Shown: one piece after another, positions 32,630-44,989 of the stretch
Layout of the letters: each line of letters begins with the position of its first letter
Position numbering within the stretch: position 1 is the first letter of the stretch
Assembly: GCA_911728435.2 (NCBI GenBank)
Contig: OU452210.1
Location: 6,696,001-6,760,000, forward strand
Origin: Apoderus coryli
Taxonomy: Eukaryota; Arthropoda; Insecta; Coleoptera; Attelabidae
Length of the DNA stretch: 64,000 nt
Direction: 5' to 3'
Notes under the pieces: generated by a model
Database searches by the model: none
Told to the model about the DNA's origin: nothing
The model's input: the letters and a program-made list of their open reading frames with translations, nothing else
Position numbers and translations under genes: made by a program

Positions 32630-35450
32630 AAAGCAAAAAATTGAATTGAAATTAATAAATTTATAAATTCTTATTCTTATAATAATTTAATTTTAAATGA
32701 TCAGTGAGAAACCAATTCTTCTTATTTTTTAAATTTGTTGGTATGATATCGATCGGGCACAGGTGTTGCAAATTTCCTCAATTTTATAGTTGTTTTCACG
32801 AAAAATGGTTATGGCTTATCAACTGTAATAAACTACCTGGTTTAATCCTATTGTGTAGAAAATCACCAGGTAAAAAATGCAAATGTGCTACAGGCACAGT
32901 TAAAATAATATACAGTTAGTTCTCATCGTGTCGGAACGTTTCACCTTCATATCTATAAAGCAATTCGCCGCCCGTACAGTTATAGTATAGTATCTTATAG
33001 TATATATAGATATACTATAATATAGTAGCGGGCCAGAAATGTAGCTGGGAATGCGACGAGTCGATGCCGTTTTCAGCTCTTGTTAATATTCGATAGCGTT
33101 GTTGCTAGAAATAGGGAGCTTATATGGCCCTAACTAGATCAAAATTATTAGCTTTTTCGCATCAAATTAACTGAGTATACAAGTACAAAAAAAACCAAAT
33201 AAATCATTGAAATGCAATCAAAAAATATATCATTTATGTACCTAATCAGATGTTAAAAATTTAATTTACTAAAGTTATTAACACTTTTAATATATTAAAA
33301 TACGGGTCCAATTAAATTTTATTAGTAAAAAGAAATTAGATTTAGCGTAAATAAGCATTTTATTTTGCATAAATACAAAGCCAAGAACAGTAGATATCCA
33401 CCAGATGGCTGTTTCGTTCAGTTTGAAAACTATTCATTGTGCTTCAACTTAATTAAGTCAATATATTAGAAAAAATAGCTCCTCAATTTTTTTCCAGTAT
33501 TTACTTTCATTTTAAAATTACACTGTTTTTAACTTATAATTATATACAATCCGGTCCTATTACATTCATGATAGGCATTCTTGGGTTTTATGATGGGCAA
33601 TATCGGAATACAACTTAGTCAAAACCATTTATCCTGAAATCCACTATACCTGATTAGTTTTCTTAGCTTAGGTAAATTTTTTTAAAAGTATGGCGTGGTA
33701 CGCTGTGGAGCTAGCCTTGTGCTGGGATTCAAGCACTCGACGCGCCAGTTTGTCGGTAAATTCTTGTCTCAGAGAGAGATATTGTGATGGTGCCTATGTC
33801 AGTGAGTCTTGACTTAATATTTCCACTCTCATTTTGAGATATATAATGGTCGTTCATCTTGTGTTAACCATCGTTTGAGCACTGGCTATAATTTTGATAT
33901 GATAGATGCATGCATGTTTAATCGTTAAGCACACAACCAATGATATCTAAACAACATATAATTCTAAATTCCCATTGTAAATGTATAACTCATTATTTGG
34001 AGACGCAGTAGAGATATAGGGATTAGTTCCCTTGAGAATCAAATGTCACTGAAACTCTAATTATATTGCAGTAATGTACACATTTCGTATTACTGGTATT
34101 ATGTTTTAATTCAAATTCATGTTTTACTTTGAATGACGCTTAAATTTTCAAGCTCTATGAGGTTGTTAGTTTAGAATCACGTTCTGAGGGGTTGGGTTTC
34201 TAGAACGTAACTACTGTTTTAAGAGGAGGTGTACTGAATTTAGCTTCGACTTAGGGTAGGTAGATTGTTGTTGATACGAATAGGAAAAGTAATGTAACAA
34301 AACTTATTAAGTATATTATATTGTGGGAATTAGGGCATGATAATATTTTAAACGACGTATTTCGAGGGATAATTATCTCTCGTCTTTCAACCGCAGTTAT
34401 CGTGAATTAAAATCTTATTGTTTAACATATAGGGTAATCACAATGATATATCCTATCTCTGGAAATGTGTATTTTTCATGAATATATATTTTGAATTATC
34501 TTTTTTTCGAACAAGTTTCGCATATAGATTAATATAGGATAGTGCTTTTGACGATGTATTCGTCAGCTGACTTACTCATAAACTAAAAAACACTGCTGAA
34601 CATTTTAAAACTCTCTTTTGCTACTATTAAAGTTTACGAATCGCGTGTTTTTGTTTGAGATACTGCATGTTTTTTGACAATATCGGAATCAAAACATTGT
34701 TTAAATGTTCTAAACTAGTAGTATCTTAATCGATAAGTATTAAACTAAAACCTTATACTTTATTTGTGTATAATAAATATTTTATATGTTATTACTTCAA
34801 TAACATGTTCAATAACTCAAACAATTCAGTAATTTGTCTTTATTGAAAATGCCGTTTTAGTTTAATTTCGAAACTGATAAATCAAATCCTATAAAAATAC
34901 TACTTTAAACTCTTTAAAGCGGACAGAAAAATAATAAAAGAAAATTAATAAATAAAACATTAGGAAATACTCCCTGTCGTGTCTCAGTGGTTGAACTCAT
35001 CATCACTTGTTCGTAAACCACACTGTGAAGTATATTTACGCTCTCATTATTGTTCTAATTAAAATGTTGTAGTTTATATATTAGGTATATAGTATAAATT
35101 TTGTTGGTTTTTGCCCTTATCCTCTAGATTTCCATAGTCTCCCATTTCATAGTCTCCATTTTCTTCTCCTTTGTGGTGGTGCGAGTTTTTCTATTGTTAT
35201 CCTTTTGCACCCTACATTGGCATCACCTTCCACAGTTACATCTTACCAGAAGTGTATGAAATGTATGAAAATTATTTCTACCAAATATTCTTTTATTTTT
35301 TAGGTAGGTAGTTTGAAAATATAATTCGGATCAATCCTAATATGTCTTAAGATTTTTGCTGGATCGAAATTCCTTCAATCGAGGTTCGATTCGATTTCGA
35401 GAAATTCTGTTTCAGAGCCACATGCAGGTATTTGGATTTTAAAGGAGGTA
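32630..35450. other. AT-rich non-coding stretch
   Basis: It holds a TATAGTATA-type hairpin at 32985-33022, a half tRNA-like B box near 33730, and a stem motif on the minus strand at 34351-34390 (GACGAGAGATAATTATCCCTCG then AAATACGTCG with the GAAA core changed) like the Penelope-tail stems. No gene is recognised. Confidence 0.5.
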
Positions 35451-35459
35451 CTGTACGTG

Positions 35460-36005
35460 ATATTATTTGTACAAGATAACTTTCCGATCTGACATACATA
35501 ATTTGAATGTTAGATTTAGAAATCTTCTGTCTCCCCCAGCACATAAAACTTCGGGTTTCGAACGGTCCTTTTCATACCAGATTTGCAAAGTTTGTAATAA
35601 TATACCAGATAACCTGAAATGCCTAAGTATCTTTTCCTTTAAAAAAAACTCCGTAATATTATACTTAATCCGCTCTGATTTTTTTTTCTGATTTTTTGTT
35701 TTGATTATTATTGTTGGTGTTTTCTTATTTTTTATTATTATTTTTATAATATTGTTATATTGTCAATAGTTTCTTTTTCTGTTAAATGTGATAGGGAGCT
35801 ACAAGAATGATATATTATACATGTTTTTTTTATTATTATTTTGAAAAATATAAGTTAACTACTTATGTTTTTCTTCCTCTGGCCTAGATTTTGAAATCAG
35901 TCTTACTGCCATCTAGACCATTTTGTAGTTCTATGTTTAAGATAAAATTAAGTACGGTATTGTAATTTATTTTCTGAACAGCAAATAAACTTATTATTAT
36001 TAATA
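35460..36005 (+). pseudogene. LINE ORF2 C-terminus and 3' UTR
   Basis: An open frame from 35467 to ~35690 reads RFRNLLSPPAHKTSGFERSF, then SYQICKVCNNIPDNLK and FSFKKNSVILYLI. This matches the end of CR1/Jockey-like ORF2 proteins (P..RTS.FE.SF.Y.....N.LP..I.....SFK..L). A ~300-bp 3' UTR follows and ends in AATAAACTTATTATTATTAA, a polyadenylation signal plus (TTA)n tail. Only the tail of the element survives, as expected of 5'-truncated LINE insertions. Confidence 0.75.
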
Positions 36006-36009
36006 TTAG

Positions 36010-37105
36010 CTGCTTTCTGTCGATACTATTTTTGAGTGGTTACTTCGGATACGGATATTACCAGTGTATATCACCGGGAAGGCAAGGCAAACTTACATTG
36101 AGAGTAACTCAAACAAAACACATGCAATGAATGTCACAAAATGTGTTTTGTTTTTCGTGGCATAGCGGACAAATGACTGCTAAATTAAACAATGATATTA
36201 CTAACGAATTGTGTGCAGTAATTAACATAATGAAAATGGTAGTATTAGTAATAAAGAGGTAGAGCTGAATATTTTCTTGAAATATATGACCTATTGTTCT
36301 GGATGTCTGGAGTTCAATACAAAAAGGTTGTACGTACCTACACGTGTGAACAATTATCATTATGGAGATTCCCGTTACGGACTGAAAGATATAATTTACG
36401 CATCAGATAATGCGCTTAAGTTTCCATGCTAATTTGAGGTGTGAAATATAAGTAATTTGTTAATGGCGTGTTGTGTAAAATTTCTGCGGCCGCGGAAAGA
36501 ATTCAGTTCTTACGGGTGAATTGGCATAACAACATCAAAACTCAAACTATATTGCTATAGGCCTGTAGTTTGTAATTATGTTACGATCTCCATCCTTTGA
36601 TTATATACCTTGGAATGATTGTCGTACCCAATACACTTTTTTGGTTATCAAATTTCTATGGCAGTAACTCTATCTATGAAAGAGTACGGTTCGGGATTCT
36701 CGTATGAGTCATCCTCATTACATACATTTCCAGTATGTATGTAATTTGCAAATGATTCAGCTATTTGTTTAGATCCACAGACTTTGTTATTATTTTGATA
36801 CATTTCAGAAGGTATCTCAGAGTTTCGTTTTTGCTTTGGTTTTAAAAAGCACCAACATTGTTTAGGATCTGCATGTAGCCAGAAGTGTACTCTTTCTATG
36901 ATTGTCTCTTTTAATTTCTGCTCTTAAATATTTAAAGTCATCCAAACATTGTTGGGAGTTTGGCCTTTTTTATAGCTTTTTAAGATTCTTTCTTTAGATT
37001 TGATGTCCCACATGAGTGTAAACGCGGAATACATTTAATAGTCCTTACTATAATTGTAAAGGTCTACAAATTTCCCCGATTTGAAACAATCAATGAATCC
37101 TTGTC
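36010..37105. other. non-coding stretch with a possible SINE head
   Basis: GTGGCATAGCGGACAAATGA at ~36160 matches the tRNA-like head at 12400 (minus). A locally GC-rich point (GCGGCCGCGG) lies at 36486. No reading frame is recognised. Confidence 0.4.
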
Positions 37106-37110
37106 CGGCC

Positions 37111-37365
37111 ATAGTTTGTGAACTGTGTTTCACCGGGCATATTGCCTACTTACACTAGATGTCGCCAAAACATGTTGTTGTCAGTCATTACTCTTCGTAA
37201 ATGTTGGAAATTTGGGTCACAGTGCCTGCCGATCACCACTGATGAGTTGTGGCTCAACGAAACGGCCCGTCTGGTGAAAGCAGGGTAGTGTGTTTATGAA
37301 CTGTTTTACCGGGCATATTGCCTGCTGACACTAGATGTCGCCAAAAACACCTTGTTGTCATTTAT
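37111..37365 (+). mobile_element. retrozyme-like hammerhead repeat (1.4 units)
   Basis: Two direct copies of a ~75-bp segment (37111-37188 and 37286-37362) share CCGGGCATATTGCC and ACACTAGATGTCGCCAAAA, spaced 176-178 bp. The interval between them holds a complete type I hammerhead ribozyme (37233-37277). This is what a partial dimer of a ~177-bp hammerhead monomer would look like. Known retrozymes and hammerhead satellites in animals are short non-coding repeats of this kind that spread through circular RNA. The unit has no ORF. Confidence 0.75.
37233..37277 (+). ncRNA. type I hammerhead ribozyme
   Basis: All conserved core positions are present: CTGATGA (37239-37245), stem II GTTG/CAAC with a 5-nt loop (37246-37258), GAA (37259-37261), a 3-bp stem III ACG/CGT with loop GCC (37262-37270), then C at position 17 (37271), the predicted cleavage site. 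Stem I is TCACCA (37233-37238) pairing with TGGTGA (37272-37277). The very short stem III is typical of the minimal type I hammerheads found in animal satellite DNAs and Penelope/retrozyme repeats, which are often more active as dimers. The RNA would self-cleave after 37271. Confidence 0.88.
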
Positions 37366-37369
37366 TATT

Positions 37370-38335
37370 TATTACCAACAAGAGTTCAAGGTAAGTGACG
37401 AAAATAGCCATATAGAGTTGGTTCTGGTAACGGTAACTATTATCTGTGCTGGTTCATCTTAACATATATTAAGAGCAAAGTTTTTTAATCTATTGTGAAT
37501 ATAGGTATTTCTGCTGGATTGTCGCCATAGTGGTCTATGTGATATTTTAAATAACCATAACAATATAAAAAATAATTTGTCATAACCATATATAACTGAA
37601 AATTAAAGCTAAAATGCAATGTAATTGTACAAATAATATACAAAATTTTGATAACTGCATGCATTTACATTATTCTGTATTCAAATATTATAGAACCAAC
37701 ATATTTAATATGGAAATAAATGTAAATAATTTATTATATAGAATACTTCCAATGTATTTTCGTACTTAATTAATTGACTTTTATAATATATAACTGGCAA
37801 ATCCAAAAATTTAAATAGTCTCCAATTCTGATGAAAAATATATGGTGAATTAAATTGGAATATTTAGTACTACCTGTAATTTGTAATTTGGTTTCTAAAC
37901 ATACCTCACTAATGTTCTAACTGTAGTTTAATATGTAGGCAATATATTATTTCACATAGTAATAATAATTACTTTTAGTTGGCCGTTAAACCCCAGTCAG
38001 CCTCGCAATAATAGAGTTTCGTATTAGAATTGTATGTATTTTTTAATGTAATAAAATTAGTAATAAAAAAATGCAATCAAAGAACCAGATATACTACACT
38101 GGTCCGTGGGAGCTTGTTGTTAACTTTTGGAAATATGTCATATATTTAAGCTTAACCTTTTACTCTGTTGGGAGTTAAACGGTCCTTTGTGGAAAAAGTT
38201 TATCTAGACAATGTTTATTCATATTCTAAAAATCTTATAATGACGAAAATAATTTTCCCTAGAGTTAAAACGTCAAGAAAATAATATTATTTTCTATGAT
38301 TTTATAAAACAAAAATGTTAAAAAATATTGTAGTT
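37370..38335. other. AT-rich non-coding stretch
   Basis: No recognisable gene or repeat. Confidence 0.5.
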
Positions 38336-38339
38336 AGTA

Positions 38340-38500
38340 TGCCAATAAACAAAACAATCGATACATAAACCAACTTCACATTTTCGACACTGAAAGCGAA
38401 CTGAACTCCTCTGTGATTTTTGCTTCCACAGCGACGGCGGTTTTGGCTTCGAATGTATTCAACAAAATGATCTTGTCCATCAAGACTAATCAAGAAAAAT
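38340..38500 (-). pseudogene. piggyBac-type transposase C-terminal Cys-rich fragment
   Basis: The minus strand reads GQDHFVEYIRSQNRRRCGSK, and after a one-base shift VQFRFQCRKCEVGLC then IDCF.YWH. The RRRC...C.KC.VGLC...CF..YH pattern is the zinc-binding C-terminal domain of piggyBac transposases. The first Cys pair is degraded (CGSK for CxxC), and the catalytic domain is not seen next to it. It is a fragment of ~50 codons. Confidence 0.65.
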
Positions 38501-38509
38501 ATGCTTGTG

Positions 38510-41110
38510 CTACCTATTGATTTAGGAAGGTAATTTCTTTTTTAAATACTATGTACGGCTTTTGTAGATTGTGAGTTCTATAAATTACCTACGCATTCTG
38601 AACTGCAGCATCTAACGTCGGGTACAAATTGGCCACTACGTTTCTTGCCTCTAATCGCTCTCCTATATAAACATCTAGATTGACTTTGTTCTACACATAG
38701 AAATACTCTTGTTTCAGCAGCTGATCTTTGTGCACTGGATAAAAGAATTTTTGACATGTGTTCCGTAGACTCAACCGAATTATCCGTCGATCTTCAAAAA
38801 CCAACCAGTAGCAAGGAACTCAATTTTCACGAATGGTTTCAATCCAATTATAACCCTCGACTTCTAAATGCGGAGCATCCGTGGAGAACCGACTATATTC
38901 ATTTTTTTTCGGTGTTTCGTTTTTCTCTCAATTTCTCATCTTTAGATTTACTATTATTATTATCGGCTACTAAAGTGATTGGGACCAAAGCCGACCATAT
39001 CCATGTTAAAATCACATTTGAAAAGTAGGTTATGGAGCAAAACCAGACAAATCAACGTTTTTATAGCAAACCCGGCTACCTATATCCAATAAATGGTTAA
39101 TTTGACACTGGGTTCTCATCACCTGCTTCAGATGTTTGTGAGAAATGTACCCAACCCAACCCAACATTTGACTAAAATGGACATAGCCGGTTGCACGGAT
39201 GCTGCTCAAATGTCGTAAAAACTTTACAGATGTAAACAATTTCTTGAAATGAAAAGGATATGTAACGGTCTTCTTTTCTTCGGCCAGCTCGCTTAATGCA
39301 GTTTTGGAATTAATGCACTAAAATTTGTAACCAAAACGTATCCGCTTTGTTCGGGTAAACTCTTTGAATCCATATCGGCTATAATATTGGATCGTATTAC
39401 CGTTATAAGAAATGTGTGAAGTTTTTATTTTATTTAAAAGTGGTCACAATTTAGCCACTTTATTTGTAGGATCAGGTTATGGATTATGTACACAATGCAA
39501 TGAAAAAGTTTCATTATTACAATAAATCTACCATGAAGGCGTACGTGGTGGATTAGATTAGAAAAAGAACAGTATTTATTACTGTAGTTCAAGTTTATAC
39601 ATGAATCTTTGGAGCTCCTAGTGAAAATCTCATAAGTAAAGGAGAAAAACCCCACATTTTCATTTTATGCCTGTGAAACAAAGGTCGACACTTGTCACGG
39701 ATAAAAGCACATAACATCGACGTGGGATCTCCCTCGCTTCAGCCAGCTATACATGCGTCGTCAAGGGATGTTCGCCCTCAATAAAAGCATAGTAGTATAT
39801 ACATTAATTATGAAGCATTTGATAAAACATTCCTAATGTTTATATTTCGTTACGTGTAGGCCTGGCAAACAAATTTGAGTGTTCCGCATGAATTTTAGAT
39901 TATAAAACAATCAATGAACAGGCCGTCAATTTGCGTGAATCATTCAATGAATGTCCAATAGAAAATCAAAAAAATTTAGTACATAATTCATTCGGTATCT
40001 CAGAGTCAATATCTGTAAATTCATCATCACCACCGTGTCAAACAGCTGGAGATGGATATATGAGGGTGGGGTGAAAGGTTTCAGGATTGATAAACTAAAT
40101 AATATTTAATGAATTTGGCACTATATTTTTCAACGACATGCTAAAATGTATACTTGTAATCTTCGTAAACCGGAGTTCCATTTCAAAAAAATGCTCTATG
40201 TTTCTAAGAAAAACGTCAATATAATTCCAGTATAGTAACAAATTCGCGTTACCAAACGCTGCACCTACTTAGCTAGCAGCTATCTCACTTACTTTCAATC
40301 GGAGATGCTCTAACACGACATTATGAATTTTATCAATGGTGACCTTAAAATGGCGCTCTGAACGTGATGGTATGAGACTTGAATAGTCTAGATCAGTAGG
40401 CTATTAACGTGTGCCCACTCAATCATCGACCTGAAAGCTGGTGTACATGCCAGGCAGGGATAGCCTTACAGCAGTACCTACCAGTATAAAACACCAGCGG
40501 CAGTATCTCTGGATCTTGAATCGGAAACTTTTTACTTGATCCTCATGTGTGCCAATAGCGCCAATAGCCTCTGAAAGTTATTCATCGTATACACCTTTGT
40601 TTTCGCAACAAAATATTTTCGAGAACCATTTTTTTATGTTTTTTATTCCTTTAATCATAATTAATATAATTTACTTGGCTGAAAAAGAGTTTAATTTTAC
40701 AGAAAACTAAATTAAATTACTAGCATATGTAAATTTTTGACAGATGTCTCGCTTAATTTCACAAAAATCCATCTACATTGAATGATAACTTAGCCAGATA
40801 TGTTTCGAGCGGCACCGCCCATCATAAATGGTTTTATAATTTACTGCAACGTCAACAATTATTCCGATTGTATATGGATGTGTCTATTCGTTTCGTACTT
40901 TTTCAATAGGTTTTATATAGTTACAATTAAGTATTTTATTAAAAAACTTTTTTCATTAAAGTCAGTAAGTAACCTGTGAAATGCTTTTTTCGGGATATCA
41001 AAGGTTAAAACAATTATTATAAAAATTTAATTTTCTGACCGTAATTATCCTTCTTTCTCTTATTTATCATAGTTTCATAATTTCGAACTTGCTTGTTATA
41101 TAATGTAACA
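38510..41110. other. stretch without recognised gene
   Basis: A frame open from ~38719 to 39028 encodes a polar peptide that I do not recognise. Less AT-rich patches at 39690-39780 and 40340-40540 show no motif. No repeats were identified. Confidence 0.45.
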
Positions 41111-41114
41111 AGAC

Positions 41115-41235
41115 TTTGTTGGCAATAAGCTCCACATTAGTTACCATGCTTTTACTGGAGGGCCGCTTTGTTGATCCACAACTAATGAGTGGTGATGAGC
41201 GGGCTATGTAATCCAAATTTTCAATGTTTCGGTAG
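41115..41235 (-). pseudogene. decayed hammerhead-repeat copy (second)
   Basis: Reverse-complemented, it aligns with the 37.2 kb ribozyme unit: GGTTTCGTTGAGCCACAACT there against CTTTGTTGATCCACAACTAA here, followed by TGAGTGGTGATGAGCGGGCT against CATCAGTGGTGATCGGCAGG. CCAAATTTTCAATGTT matches the upstream flank. The core is mutated (CTGATGA is CTCATTAGT-like and GAAAC is CAAAG), so it should not cleave. It shows the hammerhead unit is a dispersed repeat. Confidence 0.65.
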
Positions 41236-41239
41236 AAAT

Positions 41240-43735
41240 TATATGCAGGAAAATATTAATCACAATAATACTCGTATATATAGAAGTAAAAAAATCCATT
41301 AGAACCTTATGTAAGACACGCCCGAATTCCCTAGCTTGAATGTTTATTTACAACTTGCTGGTTACATACTTTTATGTTTTTTTTGATATACCCAATCTCC
41401 TCCAGACACGCTGTATACAAATGTTTTTAAATTAAAAATGCAATTCTGTTTTATGTTTTAAACTACAGTTTGGTGTTATTTTTTGTAGCTATTTGTTTAT
41501 GCTTTTGAAAATATGTGTATTTACCCTATATAAATTGTTTTTGAGCTAGCATTTTTATACCACAAACAATTTTTTAATTTTCCATTCAAGGAATTTTCAT
41601 TTTAGATACTGATTATATACGTATGACTGTGAGTTGTTAATTGCAAAACCCGTATTCATCAAATTTCGCTACTGTGTTCTGCCAGAATATGCAATAATTT
41701 TTCCAAATAGTTTAATGTGGATGGTGTTTAGAACCTCTACAAGGAGCTTAAAGATAATAATGTTTAATTTTTTATGACGATAGATGGGAGAAGTTGGGAA
41801 AATCATGTACAATGCAATGGTGAATGCACATGATTAACCTTAATTTTTCTTTATGTATCTTGTGATTTGAGCAGGTCGATACGATCAATCAGTCAATTAA
41901 AGCAGCAACACACCCAATCAATTCTTAATGGAAAATATTCGACGCACTGGAAATGCATGAGTCGAAACAGCTTTCACAATTCGCGATCTTGTTAATTTTT
42001 AGTAGACACTAGTATAAAATATCTTTGACAAAAGCTGTTGTAATCTACATGTCTCTTCTAGTACACATAAAACATGTAAAAATATTACGTACAGACGTGA
42101 AACATATTTGCAATGCTTCTGCCTTTTGAAATGGGATGGATTTTCGAGAGAAGAATAGTATCAACATTTCTTCAACTGAGCTCTCACGTTTTCTGTTTTT
42201 GATTGGACCACAAATTTTCATTTTTTAATTTTTAAGACCATGGAGAAAAATATTGGCTAATTGAAATTGGGTTGGTTACAATTTTTGTGCAATCTCAATG
42301 CATATATCATAACTAGTCGAATTATTATTATTCACTTACCAAAACAAGATTTCGTTTAGTTGTCCACAATATTATTTGCATACTTTCTTTAAATTGCATT
42401 CGTTTCGGCAAAAAAAAAATTGCTGGTCACTGGTGCATTAAGAAGCATCTTGCCTGGATGATATTAGAGAAAGATCAGGTCCCGCATGGAGACTGTAAGG
42501 TTTGGAAGAAAACGAGCACACAAATAGCTAACTTGTAAGGTTTTGGGTTGCTGGCTCGTGCTTAGGGCCCTGAAACCAGAAATGTCTCTTTCCATGTTCA
42601 ATTTATCATAAGAAATATCTCCATTCTGCAATTTCTTTTATCTTCAGCATATTTAGACCCAAACATAACTCATAAAATGTCCAAATCCATACTTTGGCAT
42701 ATCTTGATGATGAATTAGACGAAAAAATACAAGTTTTTTATTCATATCTTCCAAGCCTTTTAAAATTCTTCTAGTGTTCAAATCACTCAAACTAAAACTC
42801 AACCTTTCCATTTGTCAAAATAGGCTAAATTTTATACATAATATGTACCTACTTATAATATTTATTTTTAACTTTCAGGCACCTGAAGAAGGCACGAACG
42901 TGTGTGCCAAAATGTGAATTTTATAAGTGACGATAGGAATAAAACAATGGATTTGTTTTGAAAACGAAAAAGTGTTTACTTTAAAGGAATCGACAGACAT
43001 ACCAAGATAAAGAAAAATCCTATTTAAACATTTTTTAGTTCCGGAAAATCAAACGTAACATTTTTCTCACCTTACAGGTTTGCGATAGCCTCTATTTTTT
43101 CATATTTTTCGGGACTCAGTTTATATTTTTTTCATATATTCGAACAATAGTAATTGTACCTAAGTCCTCTATTTCTTCTAGAGATTGGTATACTATTTGT
43201 TGGGAATTTTCATATAATGAGAGCATTGGGTATACCGTCAAAATAGAAGGTCATTTTGATGAATAAAACATAATTTGATTTGATGTGCAATCATTGTTCA
43301 GACACGAGAATCGTGAAATATCAATAGCACCACAATATAACGCTTTGAAATGAAAATTACAAAGTACAAGGTTATTCACCTTTGTTGCAGAAATTGAAAA
43401 AGTGAGTAAGGGAGAAAGCTACTACTAAAATTTGCAATTCCAATTAGTTAATATTTTATTGTGTACAAAACAGCATTTTACAGGCCACTATATTGCGGGA
43501 AATGTTCACAACACAAAATCCTGCTACAATGAAAAAGCTTTACGGTTGTGCTGTATCAAATAAGGTTGCTAGAACATCAAATGCTTTGTTTTTAGGTTTC
43601 CTTCTGTGATAGAAAATATATACTTAATAAATAAATATCAAGATAACGAAATTGAGCAATATCGTTTAATTTATTCCGGTCGAAGTTATTTTACATTACA
43701 AATGAGACAGTTCGTCTAGCAATCTCCTTGAAAAG
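41240..43735. other. AT-rich non-coding stretch
   Basis: It contains a stem motif ACCTGAAGAAGGCAC...GTGCCAAAATGTG at 42881-42916 like Penelope-type tails, and an A-run near 42411. No gene is recognised. Confidence 0.5.
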
Positions 43736-43744
43736 AATCTTGAT

Positions 43745-44605
43745 TATTATTGTTTAAGGAGCGATACAAACATTCTCGATTCTCTTGCGATAACGTGACT
43801 GAGGAGGAAGTTTTGAGAATAGTAAAACACACCTTATGAATAAATATAGCTCTGGCTGCGATGAAGTGCTGATGGCCTTAATTAAAAAATGTATTAACCC
43901 TGCATGCCTTTGGTATATATTATCAATACATTTTGGCATGTTCTCAGATCAATTAAAAAAAATCAATAGTAATACCAATTTATGAAAAACGCGATCAAAT
44001 TAACTTAAAAACTTATAGATCGGTAAGTCTTCTTCACTCCTTCTCTAAGGTTTTTGAAAAAGTAGTGCATAACAGATTATATACATATTTTCTAGTAAAC
44101 AATCGTTTTAGTAAAAATCTTTATAGATTACAAGAATATACAAATAGGAGTACCACAGGGCAGCATATTAGGGCCACTCTTATTTAATATATTTATAAAT
44201 GACTTATGCAACATGTTTAATAACAGTGAACATTCAGTGACCAACTACGCCGATGATACTTCGTTACTGATAGTTGCTATTACAAAATCAAGGCTGTCAT
44301 AAGTAATTGAGGTAGTACTGAAACGGATACAGGAATGGATGAGAAAAAATAAAATTATATTAAATGCCGCAAAAACTCCATTTATTCGTTTCAAAACAGG
44401 TCATAGTACCATTTTAATGGGCAGTTTAGAATTGAGATTGTATCAAAATTCTGTCAAGTTTGATGTAGTAAAATGCCTCGGGTTAAATATTTATTCAAAG
44501 CTAACGTGGTCAGATAATATCGTTTTATAAAGCCTTCGGGCGGTTAAAAAATATGTGTCATATAATACTTTAATAACTTTATATTATGCGGGTTTCATCA
44601 GTACA
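43745..44605 (+). pseudogene. LINE reverse transcriptase remnant
   Basis: In shifting frames the plus strand reads TEEEVLRIVKHT, NKYSSGCDEVLMALIKKC, YRSVSLLHSFSKVFEKVVHN (RT block 2: YRPISLL..FSKIFEK). Then from ~44143 come [20 protein letters not shown] and [16 protein letters not shown] (the catalytic YADD), and EWMRKNKIILNAAKT with KCLGLNIYSKLTWSDNI (the C-terminal palm and thumb). The order is complete for a LINE RT of Jockey/CR1 type. Stops and frameshifts (for example near 43830, 43950 and 44300) make it a pseudogene. It breaks off at YYAGFISTL, where an R1 end begins. Confidence 0.88.
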
Positions 44606-44985
44606 TTAAAAAATCGGTTGTGTCGCCCCAAAACTTTCCCGACAAGTTATACTAAAATGAAAAATATATGACCTGCGTAACGAAACAGAAATTTAATAAT
44701 TTTATCAATGGCGCCAAAAACGCTTTACCAAATTACTGTATTGATAATAATAGGTATCAGTGAAATTTTAAAGGCAATTTCCTCGAGAATTATGGGGGCA
44801 AATATCAAATATGCTTTAAAATGATGTATCACTCGACCCCGACAGCTATTTAAAAATTTCGCGTTCATCTGGAAATGGTCTTAATCGTCTCAGGGAACTT
44901 CAAAATGGTTATTATCCTTCGTTATCTCAATTTTTTTTACGCGTTCACATTACTTTCCTTGTGCGGGAAAGTAAAAGATAATATA
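44606..44985 (+). mobile_element. R1 repeat family, copy d
   Basis: It begins AAAAATCGGTTGTGTCGCCCC directly after the LINE RT remnant and shares GACAAG, GACCTGCGTAACGAAACAGA, TTTCCTCGAGAATTATGGGG and AATGATGTATCACTCGACCC with copies b, c and f. Most of the tRNA-like segment of copy b is missing here. Right boundary near CTTTCCTTGTGCGGGAAAGT. Confidence 0.68.
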
Positions 44986-44989
44986 TAAA

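Noticed and set aside
33700..33775. tRNA-like B box (GCTTGAATCCCAGC on the minus strand)
   Set aside because: No A box at the right distance and no stems, so probably chance or a very old relic.
38719..39028. Open frame of ~100 codons (DLCALDKRIFDMCSVDST...) preceded by a TTTCAG acceptor-like site
   Set aside because: No recognisable family, no donor or partner exon, and low-complexity AT-rich coding at its 3' half. Not strong enough to call an exon.
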